From assembly GCA_944472135.2 (NCBI GenBank), contig OX235270.1, forward strand, positions 138,337,632-138,401,631: DNA of 64,000 nucleotides. The letters run 5' to 3'. This document shows positions 1-11,494 of the stretch, piece by piece. A program made the position numbers and the translations under genes. Numbering within the stretch: position 1 is the first letter of the stretch; each line of letters begins with the position of its first letter. The DNA comes from Trichobilharzia regenti. Taxonomy: Eukaryota; Platyhelminthes; Trematoda; Strigeidida; Schistosomatidae. A model generated the notes under the pieces. It ran no database searches. It was given only the letters and a program-made list of their open reading frames with translations, and was not told where the DNA came from.

Positions 1-229
1 GACTTACGCCAGTCGGGTTTGAATCTTACTCTTCCTGCTTTAGTCTGGGTAAGCGGGTTGTATTATCAGTCATCAGGCTTGGGTAGATGAATAAGGATTC
101 GAACCCGAGACCAACTGATTGCGATACAAGTGTTGAATTCATCGAGCTGCATTTTCAATACACTCTGCTGAATTGCCACTTCTGTCAGTGTTAACTTTAA
201 GCTGTCATTTTTTTCATTTTATTCTTTTG

Positions 230-446
230 TGTTCCTAGATAAACACAGGGCTTCAAGCTAGAGCTTTGAAATTTCGTTGGCAGTGGTATTTATTTTTATG
301 GGATAGGGATGTCAGCCTCCTGCTCAACCTTTACTCTTTGCCAGTCTTATTACTAGCTTAACGAGGTAAAGGAGTGCGTCGGCCGGGGATTGAACCCCAA
401 ACCACATGCGTAGTTGGCGAGCCTTCTACCTCTGTACCACCAATAC
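230..446 (-). repeat. tRNA-derived SINE, group A
   Basis: Read on the minus strand, a tRNA-like head (GGTGGTACAGAGGT.., a GGGGTTCAATCCCC B-box region, then CCGACGCA) is followed by the group A body: TTTACCTCGTTAAGC, AAGACTGGCAAAG and CCCTATCCC. The same body occurs at 7.3 and 33.1 kb. It abuts a group C SINE at 450. Confidence 0.7.
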
Positions 447-449
447 ACA

Positions 450-588
450 AGACCAGGGAGTACTAAACAGCCGTCCTGTCTTAATTTGGGACTGTTCAGC
501 ACTACACATTCATGATCCCGTCGGGAATCGAACCCATGACCTCCAGCTAAAAGGGCCGAGCTCGCTGACCATTCAGCCACTGCAGCTT
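450..588 (-). repeat. tRNA-derived SINE, group C (diverged subtype)
   Basis: On the minus strand the sequence has the head GTGGCTGAATGGTCAGCGAG, a B-box (GGTCATGGGTTCGATTCC), then CTGAACAGTCCCAAATTAAG and GGCTGTTTAGTACTCC. The last parts match the hammerhead-like region of better copies, but CTGATGA and GAAA are lost. Confidence 0.65.
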
Positions 589-599
589 AACCTATCATG

Positions 600-3281
600 C
601 ATCAGGTAAATGGATGGTAAAACTATCACAACCGCTGCATAATCCAGTGATACAACAGTGTAAAGGACGGTTTTAAATTTGTCGAAAGGATAGGTGATTT
701 GAAAGTAAAAAATATATGAAGAAGCTACAATAAACTGAAATGCATGAGAGAACCAATCGCTTCAAGGGGAGTAATGAGGATTTCAGTGTGTCAAATGACA
801 TATTCTTGATTCTGGAAAACGAGGGTTAAGCTGTCATCTTCCTGAACATACTTTTATGACGTATATTCAGTAGTTGTGATGGCAATGTCATTTCATTTTT
901 GGTCGCTAGAATGCTGAGGGAAACAGACAGCAAAATAATACGGAGTGTATGTAGTAACCCTTGATCAGCAGATCGATATAGTCACTCTTCGGTAAAGACC
1001 AACTCTTCGTTTAATTACTTATTCCTCTCTTATCAATGTCGTAGTGAGTATATTTCATATATTGTATAGTTCCATAGCTTTGAAATGCAAATGCAATCGA
1101 CTACAGTACGTGATTCATGTAGTTAAAATGTTCTGGTCAAATAACTCGGAATGAAGCTTCGGATAGATTATAAGATACTCACTGAAAATGATCGTTGCCG
1201 AATTTTTCTTTATGATCGCATAAATCCCATAGATAAAAGAGGTCCCTAGTAGATTGCTTCACATAAATATGAAAGTTTGTTGTGCGATGATTACTGAAAT
1301 GACAATACAGCGGATGCAGAATGCTTTCAGAAGAACATTGATTGTTAAAAGAGGAAATGTTTATCTGGCGAATGAATATATGCTGTCAAACGCTGGAATC
1401 ATATGGTGTAGCCACACATTTCGGTAATTCCTACAAATAACGCAGACCGCGTGGTCTATCGATGCATAACATTTGAAACTGTTTGGCTGTAACGATTATG
1501 TATGTGCATAGTCTCACTGGCATCTTAGCTTGTCAGTAACAGTGATGAAATTTATTTTCTGAAATTCTACTTTGAGTTTACTGTTTTTTTACTTTGTATT
1601 GTATGTATTCTGTACAAATGAAGTGAGTTATTACTATAGTACTTTTCAAAACGTTGAGGTGAAAATAGGGATGGTGGACTTAGTTGGACTTAGACGTGGT
1701 AATCAAGAGTATCGCCTGTCTACGCCAAGAACATATTCAACGGTTAACCGACCCCTCAGCCCAAAACTTAAACGATAACACCCTAAAAGCGAAACCGAAA
1801 GTAACGGTATACACAGTGACGTATAATTCAAAAAATCACCAGGGATTTGTCAGTTAGCCTGTGATCATAATCAATAAAGTAGTGGACGTATTTTGTGTAG
1901 GCCAACTCTGATTGGTTTATTTCCAGGCTGGACATCGGTCACCACATTAAATACCTACCTAATGGTCTTGCATTTTCATTATTTATGTATTGAATGATAT
2001 GTTCTCAAGTAAACCTACCGACAAATCTTTGAAAGTCCTTAAAAAATATGACATGAGCTTCGGTCCACTGACCATCAGTTCAATGTGAGCTTCCCTAGGT
2101 TCAATCGAACGAGAAACTGTACTGTGTGCAGTCGTGTTTTAGGAGTGTAACTAACCATTCACGATTAGTAGTGAGTCACATTCTTGGTCTGTAACCATCT
2201 CGCAAGTTTGTAGGTTTTGGAGGGTGAGAAACTTCTGAAGTAGTATGATACATCCATGCATCCTTTGATTTTCGATATCTTTCTATCTGACATCAGTTTC
2301 CTGGCGAAATTCAACAATACATTCAACTAAATTTCTTAAATCAAGTGGCTAAAATAGGGAGAATAAAATAAGCACATTTTTGGCTTTCTTTTTCCAACTA
2401 TTTATATTTTTGATTATTTGCAAATAATTAAATTCTCCCTAAATACTGATGTTTAATATTTTGTTTTTGAAATATCAGTCATTTCACATGAATAAATGAG
2501 ATAATTAAGTAAAGTAGTATGAAAAATAATAATGGTAATAACAATAATTGTAACACATGTTGTATAATTGTGTGCGAGTGCAAAAATGGAATAATTTGTG
2601 CGTTACTAATGCAAAATTTGAATGAACACCATTCATTAATTAGAACACAATGTTATTCATAGATTTGTGCATTGTCCCGTCTTTGTTTTCGAATAAATAA
2701 TTTCTACTGTTAGGAAATTATTTTGTTTTTAAAACAACAACGACAAAACAAAGTGTTTGGATAAAACAAACTAATTTGTGCTTTTACATTTCTGTCTAAA
2801 CTATTTTTAAACTTCATTGATTTCAATGTTGGCGGTTAAATCGATAAAAGATGGCTACCATTAAAACAACACAAAAGGACAGCGCGCACTATTTAAATTT
2901 GAAGATAAAGAAATTTAAAGGTAAAGAGTAGAAGGAAGTAGACATTTTAGAGGAAAATAATAGTAATGACAAGTTTAATGATTCGTTTTTAATCCTTCAA
3001 TGACTATTGAATATGTCACTTGGGAAGATAATAAATATTTATAAGCGGGTCAGTGTCTTCCCTGTTTCTGCTCGTAATTTGGCCTAAAAATAATGTAAAT
3101 AATAATCCAGTTATTTTTTATACAATACGAAAAGGAAGAGGAAATTGAAATGATTCTAAATTGATGTATTTTTTGGTTGTTTTCTTTGATCACTATGATA
3201 AAAACCGTGACGTTTGTTGATTGTTGTAGTGTGTTAAAATTAAAACAAAAACCAGCCTGTGTGATATTCTGGCTTTCTGTT
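600..3281. other. 3' flank of the agrin-like gene, no gene seen
   Basis: The DNA is AT-rich with many homopolymer runs and only short chance frames on both strands. The part next to 3282 should include the 3' UTR of the agrin-like transcript. I see no clear repeat or gene from 600 to 3281. Confidence 0.5.
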
Positions 3282-3436
3282 TCATACATTTTTACACTTT
3301 TCAATAGGTCCATAGATGACTGTTGCCTGTGAAAGTATTGAGATAATCCTCTCTTGAATAAGCATATCAGCAATACAACCAGTGAAGTTTTGTTGATAAT
3401 CTGGTGATAAGCCAACGATTTTTGATAATGTCCCAC
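3282..3436 (-). CDS. Agrin-like gene terminal exon: end of LamG3 and stop
   Basis: The exon starts in phase 1 after acceptor ..gtttctaag and has 50 codons plus TGA. It encodes GTLSKIVGL, then QQNFTGCIADMLIQ and VIYGPIEKCKNV followed by stop. The F-T-G-C-I motif and the later cysteine are the disulfide-bonded end of LamG. The protein ends three residues after the last cysteine, as agrin-type proteins end with their third LamG. A longer frame overlapping here on the same strand is a shadow frame. No AATAAA is seen close downstream on this strand. ATTAAA (TTTAAT on the plus strand at about 2988-2993) is the nearest weak candidate. Confidence 0.85.
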
Positions 3437-3590
3437 CTTAGAAACACAAAGAAAACAAAAAAAATAAAGCAAGACAATGGAATGTTTTAATGAACAAAAA
3501 CATATCAGGACAAGAATATTAAGGAGCAATACAAAAAAAACAAATGAATAGGAATATTTTCTATAGTTGGTTTGTAAGGATTAGTTTTGT

Positions 3591-3851
3591 TTTTACGAGT
3601 TGATCACGGATCGGTATCAGTTAGAGAACCATTGAAAACCAGCCAAGAGTATTGGACAGCTGTTTCATCCTAGTTTAGAAATCATTAGCAGTACGCACCC
3701 ACGAGTTCGCCTTGCAATCTGGGGGTCCTGGGTTCAAACCCTGGCAGTGGATGCGTACTGCCGATGATTTCCAAACTAGGGTGAAATAGTACTCCTGGCT
3801 GGTTTCCAGTGGTTTTCTAACTGATATCAATCCGTGATCAACTCGTAAAAA
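3591..3851. repeat. Palindromic pair of group C SINE arms around a tRNA-like core
   Basis: Arms 3591-3700 and 3749-3851 are inverted copies of the group C body. The left starts TTTTTACGAGTTGATCACGG and the right ends CCGTGATCAACTCGTAAAAA. The 48-base centre holds the tRNA-like T-arm region (GGTCCTGGGTTCAAACCC). Transcribed from either strand it would fold into a hairpin of about 100 bp. Confidence 0.75.
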
Positions 3852-4974
3852 TAGGATATTGCAAAAGTTAACAAACCCCATTAAGCAGAGGTTGAGGTCT
3901 TTATTTCCCTATATAGAATGTCAGATCAGGTAAGATCCGAGGAAACATCTAATCCAAGTTATTTATTTATTTAATTTCCACCTCATGTCATGGGAACAAA
4001 TAAATTCATGAAAACTTTGTTTAAGTTTTGTAGTGGAATTAACAGTTCAGTGTTTTGAAGGATTTAGCTTAAAACCATTTAAAAATTATCAGTAACTGAT
4101 TTCTGAGGAATGGTTATTCATTTTGGGACAGCGATACTCGTCAAATGGTATTAGGCTAAAACCTTCAAACTGTTATACCCAAATGTAACTCCACAATTCC
4201 AAACACTCGAATTTTTCAAACGCGTAAATGAGAATTTGGAAATCACTCGAATTTTTTTTTTTTTTTAGGTAGTGAAGTGTTTCCAGATGTCTGGGACTGG
4301 TTTTGTTCTATAGCATCACATCTTAATCAAGTCCTCTATACTAGATGTCTGATTAGTGGAGGGGGTGGTGTGGTTCGGTTGAAAACTCAACAGACCACCT
4401 ATATGCTTTCTGTAATTCATCCGCTTATCCCTTTTTAGGAATTCAGATAAAGCAAGAACAACGTTTTCAATAGAATAATATGAAATACTTTTATTTTTCG
4501 GGTTTCTTGTCGGCTGTATACAAACTTAAAACATTTTACGTCAAGTAGATCAACAGAGAAATGTTTTAATGCACTTGCAGAGGTGACATGATGTCAGTTA
4601 ATAGGAGACTTTTAAAACTACTCACACTTATATGATTTATGTACAGAAGTTTCAAGTTAGTTTTTAAAGAAATAGATGCTGTAAAAAAGGACAAGTGATG
4701 CTACTTTGGCGATAAGTAACTAATGTGCTCGGTGATAATGTGATGAATTCAACTCAAATGAACAAAACAGGAGTGAAAAACAAAAAGGACGAGGTTAAGG
4801 TGAAAAATTATGAAGTGACATTGGTTACAGCGAAACTTAAATCCTGGGAGCACTGAACAGCTGTGGGAGCTGTTGAAAAGTGGTAACCGGTGGATTTCAT
4901 CAGTTTAGATGTGAGGAGAAATTATCATCGATCACATTGGTTGACAGTGTTGCTGCGCGTAGCGAGTTGGTAGA

Positions 4975-5145
4975 ATTCAGATGATTGGATTCCATCCCAG
5001 TGTCTGAATGTTCGGAGTAGTCGCCTGACAACCTAAAGGTCCTGGGCCCACTTCCCAGTGAATTGTATGTTTGAAGAGGCTGTCCAGTGTTCCATGACTT
5101 TCAGTGGTTCTGTGGTTGATGTCAGCCAGTGATCTCACTAGAAAA
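4975..5145 (+). repeat. Degraded group C SINE
   Basis: Traces of the family are visible: a tRNA-like region (AACCTAAAGGTCCTGGGCCC), then GGCTGTCCAGTGTTCC and GTGGTTGATGTCAGCC. The hammerhead-like core is not recognisable. Confidence 0.35.
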
Positions 5146-5159
5146 CTGTCGCTGCCTAC

Positions 5160-5600
5160 CGATTAATGGAAAGCCTTTGTCCTACACTTTTTGATGGAGA
5201 AATATGGATCTTCGGGCAGGACTTCGAGGCTTCTGCGCAGTTGAGTGGCATTCAAGATCTATCAGCTATGAGGCTTCTACTTGTGACGCTGCTGGGAGGT
5301 CGGAAGAAAGCAGCATATGAAAGTGTGAGGCAAAATACGGACCAATGTGCGACAGGGCCAGGCAAACAGTTTCCAAAGTGGGAAGGACCACATACAGTTA
5401 CTTTGAGATGGGATTATGCAGACAAAATCGCAATGATAAACAAAGAGAAACAAGTGAATTTCAGCGAACACCGCGATTCTAGACAGCAAGACAAAGGAAC
5501 AAAGCCCCTAGAACTAAGAAGACCAAACCAACTTCAGTCGCAAGTCTTTGACGGGGGGACGAGTGTGGTGGGAGCTGGCTGTTAGCCAAAATTGTTTGAC
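5160..5600 (+). mobile_element. Possible LTR-retrotransposon remnant (integrase C-terminal region)
   Basis: A 139-codon frame contains GKQFPKWEGPHTVTLRW and KEKQVNF. This resembles the P-K-W-E-G-P motif at the integrase C-terminus of Gypsy-type elements. The frame ends at GGGGGGACGAGTGTGG, a purine-rich stretch like the polypurine tract that precedes a 3' LTR. No LTR pair, protease or reverse transcriptase is seen, so this is a fragment and its class is inferred. Confidence 0.4.
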
Positions 5601-6009
5601 AGTAATTTGCGTCAATGTTTATGTTTCCAATATTGGACGTGAGAAGATCGACAACGAAGGCTTTGCGTAGGCGGATACAGTTAACATATAGATGATCTGT
5701 TGCCTGACTCTTGTCTTCTGTCGTTACAACTGTGCTTTACCTAAAGATACTGCTATATGTTCTTCGGCACTCAGTGAAAATCAAGCCCCAGAAATCTCGT
5801 ATCATTTAGAGTGACTTTCAGCTCAACATGCTGCAGAATGTGCCGACACTGAAATACTTTAACCGGTGCCTTTCTGATAACAAATCATCTCCAATTCATT
5901 CCACAGTTGTTTTTTATTTTCAAGCAAAAAAGTAAACATAACACTTGAAATTAGTGCCTTCTATTTATTTTACAACTCAGTTTGTAAGAACTCGTTGTTC
6001 TCCACTTAC

Positions 6010-6113
6010 CGAGATAAACGTCCCGCACTGGTGCGTGATTAAAATCAGTCATCCCAGTAAATTGACCAGAAACCATATGATTGTCAACAAATAATGTAGC
6101 TCCGTGTTTGTTC
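6010..6113 (-). CDS. Agrin-like gene exon: LamG3 strand exon
   Basis: A small exon of 34 codons, phase 2 to phase 1, with a strong acceptor (..ttaatttctag) and donor GTAAGT. It encodes GATLFVDNHMVSGQF and then PVRDVYLG. This supplies the L-F-V-D strand right after the W-H motif and the V-Y-L-G-G strand before the final part. Both flanking junctions restore Gly codons. It is too short to stand out among open frames and was found by splice-site and phase reasoning. Confidence 0.85.
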
Positions 6114-6464
6114 CTAGAAATTAAAAAAAAGTGCTGTCATTTTCATGAAAATGTTAAGCTAAACAAAATGATACTACTTATCCTTAGATCAGTAGCTGCA
6201 GTCTTTCAGGTAAAATTTAGTGTTACACTACTTACATTACCATCCAGAACAGAGAGCATCGAGATACTACAGAATAGTATCCCTCTAACTGTAGTATTTA
6301 ATAATTTGCTTCTGACTGTAGTTACACTTGTTGTTTAACAACCAAAATCTAAGACTTGTGAAATTTTTCTAAGGAAATACACATTAGAAATGTTGGTTGT
6401 TACATTTGTGACTGGTTTGGACCAGGTGGCCTAATATCGTGCTGCTGATGTTTTTCACTACATC

Positions 6465-6720
6465 TTTATTTAGCCACACTGGTAGGTGTTCCCGAGCACA
6501 AAAAATCGAGTTCCACAAAGCTGGCATTGAAGAATCCTGCTCCATCATCTATCGGTTACTCAAGAATCGCCAAAAGCTTCCAGGTATCGAAGAGTCCAAA
6601 CAACAGAAGCTACTACGATCCGCCTAAAACAACCGGTGCTCTGAGTGCAGAAAAAACAGTTCTAACCACTATTACTGCTCTGGCCTTCTGTGTAGCCCAT
6701 AAATTTATGAATTCTTTATT
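6465..6720 (+). mobile_element. Penelope-like element fragment (end of GIY-YIG region)
   Basis: The broken frame HKAGIEESCSIIYRLLKNRQ, followed by PKTTGALSAEK, matches the pattern after the GIY-YIG endonuclease in Penelope-like elements (H..., S..I.YR, R.R.L..AE). Similar segments occur at 61.9-62.2, 32.8 and 63.7 kb. Reading frames shift within the piece. It abuts RTE sequence at 6770. Confidence 0.55.
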
Positions 6721-6769
6721 ATTGCTTTTTATAATTTGTCTGTTATTTACTGTGGTGTTATGTTGATGA

Positions 6770-7235
6770 ATATTATCACGCTACTATACAGATCAGAGAC
6801 TTGGCGCGTCAAAAGTAGCACTTAAAACAAACTACAGACCTTCATTAACATCTGTCAAGATCTCAAGATCAGATGGCTGGCCAGAAAAGACCAGAAACAG
6901 GGATCTCTGGGAGCGAACCAACCAGGAACCGATTGTGAAACAAATAGGCAGGAAGAAATGGAGATGGATTGGCCATACACTGAGAAAACCACCAAGTGAC
7001 ATCACTAGACAAGTCATTGCTCGAGTGGAACCCGAAAGGGAAGCGGCGAGTTGGTCGTCAGTGCAAAGGTGACTTGGAGGTCATGTGAGGAGGAGATGAA
7101 AGCATGTGGGCAGACTTGGAGTGGGGTGAAAAAGTTGGCAGGAAACCGAAGGCGATAGAGACGCGCAGCTGAAACCCTATGTTCCTCTAGGAATTAAAGG
7201 ATATAATAACATAATAATAATAATAATAATAATCG
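6770..7235 (+). mobile_element. RTE-clade (SR2-like) retrotransposon 3' fragment
   Basis: The broken frame carries the C-terminal end of the RTE protein: a degraded L-Y-x-S-E-T-W, then ERTNQEPI, GRKKWRWIGHTLRKPPSDIT and TWRSCE-like parts. It ends in (TAA)n at about 7206-7233, typical of RTE 3' ends. It is frameshifted and non-functional. Confidence 0.8.
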
Positions 7236-7274
7236 CGCTCACAGATGTTACTGAACTATTTTTTTACCCTTCAC

Positions 7275-7494
7275 GTTCCCCGGTGGAATATAGGGCTCCA
7301 AGCTAGTGACTTGAAGTTTCTGTAGCAGTGTTTAATTTTACAGGATGGGGTTGCTAGCCTCATGCCCAACCTTTCCTCTTTACTAGCATTATTTCTGGCT
7401 TAGCGAAGTAAAGGAGTGCGTATGTGGCCGGGGATCGAACTCCGGACCATGTGCATGGTGGGCGAGTATCCTAACCGCTGTGCCACGGACGCAC
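7275..7494 (-). repeat. tRNA-derived SINE, group A
   Basis: On the minus strand: GTGGCACAGCGGTTAGGA, a B-box (CCGGAGTTCGATCCCCGG), then the group A body ending at GGAATATAGG-type sequence. It is a full-length copy in the same orientation as those at 0.2 and 33.1 kb. Confidence 0.75.
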
Positions 7495-8041
7495 ATCTAC
7501 TGGACTATAATCCATTGTTATTATGGATACAATGTTATTAAAGCATTAATGTTGTTAATATCCCTAAATCTTTCATTATTATGAGTATATAACTGTAGAA
7601 CTTGATGAAAACGTTATCGAAAAGAATATTGTTTTTTCAGTAATCAGATCCCTGAAATTTCTTATGATAATTCTCGATCGTTTGAAGTACACAATACCTT
7701 CTGATAGTAAACGATAGCAGAGAGGTATTTGAATTGTGAGGATCAACCCATTCGGAAATAGAGGTAGTACAACTCAAGTGAGATACATATAATTTACTAT
7801 AGACAAGAAGATCAACAGTCTGAACATTTGACTTTCAATCAGTGGATCAAAGTTTCATATTTCGCTCAACCTAATCATATATGAACGGTAAGGTAATGAA
7901 ATTACTCTTCCCATAATAGACATTTTCCAGTACCTGACATGTAGATTTATAGTTACACTTAAGCCGTATAACTTCAACAAATAATATCAGAATTTATAAA
8001 AGTTATTCATAATGAATGAAGAATATTTGCTATTCGCTAAC

Positions 8042-8440
8042 CCCATCGCTTGTATCATATGCCATTCACCATCATTGACTTTATGTCTTCCTTGGATAGG
8101 CATAAGTCGACTGAATTCTGAATGTTCCAGGGTTCCGCCAACATTAGTGTTAATACCATTATCCTTGTCACCGTTATTATGATTGTTTCGTAATTTAACT
8201 TTTTCATTATTTCTTGATGAAATTAAATTGAGCAACAGTTCAATACGTCCATTACGTAGTACAAGTGAAACAAATTCTGATCTCGTTGTAATCTGTGTTA
8301 CTGCCTGATTGAAAGATAAGACTGATGATGATGACGATGTTTCGTCTTCAAAATCACTAGGCGTTGGTTGTTCAACCATCAATAGAATTAATCCGTCCGT
8401 TTTGTCTGTACGTAAGCGAAGACGAATATTGAAATCTGAC
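8042..8440 (-). CDS. Agrin-like gene exon: core of LamG3
   Basis: The exon starts in phase 2 after ..ttttcaag and has about 132 codons. It encodes FNIRLRLRTDKTDGLILL (LamG strands with the D-G-L turn), EFVSLVLRNGRIELLLNL (second sheet), and finally NDGEWHMIQAMG with the W-H signature. Two insertions enlarge the domain: a Ser run (TSSSSSV) and an Asn/Gly-rich loop (NNHNNGDKDNG). The donor I chose, GTTAGC at 8041-8040, is weak. It is supported because it gives phase 2 and continues correctly into the exon at 6.0 kb. A few bases of uncertainty remain at this end. Confidence 0.85.
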
Positions 8441-8769
8441 CTTGAAAACATGAATAGGCGATGAACATTTAAACAAGGGATTTATAATTAGGTATTACAA
8501 ATTAATTTAAATCGGCTTAAGTAAAATTCTTAGTTGAGAAGCATATATGAGATGTGCATATATGTATCTATTGTTGACAAGAAACTGTCACAAGAACGCA
8601 AATCCTTTTTCCTTTGATCTGAGTTGTGTACAGAGTAGCGGGCTTTTATCAGTTGCAAAGACACAGATACATTAACATACTCTAGCTCGTTGAATATTTT
8701 AGTGTTGAAAAAATAATTCACATCCATCGATCAGAATGTTGGCTTGTTATTTAAACTTTTGTTGCGCTT

Positions 8770-9475
8770 TGAAGACAGAGGCGGTGAAGATAACCAACCA
8801 ACCAACAGAAGTTGCAACAAGCACCAATCTCTATCAACGGAATAAATTTGAATGAGATCATTTCTTGGACTTATCTAGGAGGCATCGTTTCAACTACAGA
8901 CATGCATGATACTGTCAAAACGAGAATCAAAAAAGCAAGACAGAAATTCAAAACTCTGATATCATTCTGGAAGTCTAGTGCCCTTCGCAGCTTAAACGAC
9001 AAAATTTGGATTTTCAATACCACTTCTAAGTCAGTCAGTATTTCTGTGTTTGAAACCTGGCGAACACGTCACGAGAAGCAATCCCAACAGCCTGCTGCAA
9101 ACTTCTGTCCACAGATGCCTCCTCTGGCTCCGTACCAGCGAACAGATGGCAGGTCAGCCAAAGGGAATTATCAAAAAGAAACTCTCACAATGAACCAAAC
9201 AATAATGCGTTGCCCATAAAATATTCCGAATAAAATGGAGATGAATAGGACATACTCCGAGGAGGTCGTCAGGTGACATCATGTGCCAGGTCATAGCTCG
9301 ATTGGAACGCGAATGGGAAACGACGAACTGGGTATGTGTCCGAGTGTAACGTGGAGGTAATCATGTGAGGAGGAGATGAGAGGTTATGGGGAGTCGTGGG
9401 ACTAGATTAAGAGGATCGCGAGGAATAGGACAAATAGGAGATATACTGTTGAAGCCCGATTAATTGGTACTGTTT
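8770..9475 (+). mobile_element. RTE-clade retrotransposon fragment
   Basis: The translation has SWTYLGGIVSTTDMHDTVK, KKARQKFKTL, FETWRTRHEK and later TLTMNQTIM. These are the conserved Y-L-G-S-I-V-S-T and E-T-W regions downstream of the RTE reverse transcriptase. The frame is interrupted. The 3' end lacks a clear tandem tail. Confidence 0.75.
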
Positions 9476-9479
9476 CAGA

Positions 9480-10555
9480 TTGATGACAGAATTACGGAAA
9501 TATTAATTAGGATTTCTTTAATTAGAATAGTAGTTTTCTTCCATTATTGTTTCTAACTGTCTTACTATTCGTGTTTTTGCCTCTATTGTCGGTAAATTAC
9601 TAAGTTAGTTTATCTGTTGCCTTTCGTCTAGCCTTTGATTTCATTGTGCTACTGCATAACACATTAGTCATTAGGTAATAAGCCTTATGTCTTGTAGGAT
9701 GGCTAGTAACAGTGATTTGCTGTCAATGGGTCTACACATGCATGAAGACTTAAGCTTATATCTAGCTAGCTGAAAGGAAAATGTGTAGATCAATAAACCA
9801 CAAATCCAGTTCACTGACAGATTAAAAGGTGGGGGGGGTGAAATCAGTTATTAGGTTTCCATGTTACTTCAAATGCTCTCCTATCATATCATGCCAGGAT
9901 ACTGAAATTTACACACACCTGATTTGCTAGAATTATTCAAATTGTTTAGGAAGACGAAATTGGGAGTCGTAGAATCACTTCTATAGCTCAGAGTCAATGC
10001 CATATGTATTGTCAGATTTGTCGATTGAGGATAGAAGACTTCAAACCTATATTTATCCTTTTCAGTTAGTTTTCTGCGCTTGTCCAAACGATTCTCCAGT
10101 GAATCAGTTGAGGGCGTTGACATCAATTCTTCTGAGAGTCAGTTCCAGGAGAAAACTCTACCACCCAGTCACGACATGAAACTAATGTCTCTTTTGAGAT
10201 TTGAACGCGTATCACTGAGTGTTGCAGTCAGATAAGTTACCACTGAGTGATTAGGGCTCATTGGAAGTGCTATGTGACTTGAACTTTTATAAATGTGAGC
10301 ATACTTAAACACGGCTCATTCTGAGTTTGACTGTCACAAATCACTTTTGAATTCAGATACCTTAGTGACTACCTGTCTATCCAAATGACTACCAGACATT
10401 TGTATTAATGTATACTGCTCACCTACAACTTATTGGTCCATGACCTCTTTAATCTGAACTATTTGAGTTATTTTAGAAACGGTATCTAAATTGGAGCTAG
10501 TAGGATTCCTTATGACAGGGTCAATAAACTACTACGCAGTGAGGCTTGGGGAAAT
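9480..10555. other. Intron sequence, no feature recognised
   Basis: This lies in the intron between the LamG3 exons at 8.4 and 12.6 kb. There are only short chance frames and a G run near 9830. No family is recognised. Confidence 0.4.
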
Positions 10556-10559
10556 CAGT

Positions 10560-10670
10560 AGAAAGCCATGTGGCTGAATGGTATACGAGCTTGCCTTGTA
10601 ACCGGAAGGTCCTGGGTTCGAACCCCAGTGGGTGCGTTAGCTACTCATCAATGAGGCCTATCTACAACAG
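10560..10670 (+). repeat. Group C SINE, head only
   Basis: The tRNA-like head is well kept: TGGCTGAATGGTATACGAGC, then CCTTGTAACCGGAAGG and the perfect T-arm CCTGGGTTCGAACCCCAG. The copy ends after TGGGTGCG, before the hammerhead-like part. Confidence 0.7.
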
Positions 10671-11074
10671 CGTAAAATATGTTGTTTCCTCATAGATTCA
10701 CGTCTGCACAAGAATACAAACTAAGTATGTGGTCTTTAATAGGTCCTACTAATTAACTGACGTAAAAACTGAATGAACTAGGAGAGAATCGTCAAGAATA
10801 AAAGTGAAATCTAGGCTGTAGAATTTGTGGGGAGATGGATTATCTAAATTCCCGTTGTTTGATTTCACCATTTAGAGGTCACTGAAAATCAAGAACCTCT
10901 GGACGGGTTAAAACAATCCAAATTCCTGGAAATCCCATAATGGAAATACTAACCTTCACTACACTGATGGCTGCCAGACAGATATCCTGCAGATGCAGCA
11001 AGAAGTTGTCGAAAGTGGCGTCCACGTTGTCAAGAGGAATTGGGTGCTCATAGATAGCATTGGCTCAGGCTAGT

Positions 11075-11310
11075 GTTCTATTACGAACTGACAAAAGTTA
11101 GAATTCATGAATCCTTCACTTCTGGCCTAAGTGGCTGAATGATCGACGAGCTTGGTCTCTTGTGCTCGGTCTTTGATGGGATTGTGGATGCATACTGATG
11201 AAGAGTCCCAAACTAGGGCGAAACAACTGCCCAGCACTTCTAGGTTTTCATTGGAATCTCACTGATACTGCCTTATGACCAAATCTAACAGTTGAAAAAT
11301 AGAGTCTCCA
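11075..11310 (+). repeat. Group C SINE with intact hammerhead-like core
   Basis: A 5' leader (AAAGTTAGAATTCATG) and a diverged tRNA-like head are followed by ACTGATGAAGAGTCCCAAAC and TAGGGCGAAACAACTG. CTGATGA and GAAA are both intact, and GUCC can pair with GGGC as stem II. Three extra bases (AGA) separate CTGATGA from stem II. Flanking stem I pairing is not clear. Confidence 0.7.
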
Positions 11311-11494
11311 GATAAGAATGCTCCCTTAGTTGGTAAATATCGGCAGGATGAGATAGAGTTTCTGGTTCTTTGATTGAGTACACATACTGTTGAATTTTTA
11401 GTTCTTATTATTTAGCATTTGTTATGAATAAAACACATTTTAATTAATAATGAAGACGATTATTTAATTCGTCAATACTTCTCATAATATTATT

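Noticed and set aside
3050..3529. Long minus-strand open frame of about 159 codons
   Set aside because: The LamG3 end (FTGCIADM) lies in another frame of the same strand with a proper acceptor, so this frame is a shadow.
3701..3760. Possible tRNA genes at the many GGTTCGAACCC motifs
   Set aside because: Each belongs to a SINE family with the same body and tail. None folds as an isolated complete tRNA with a normal anticodon arm by eye.
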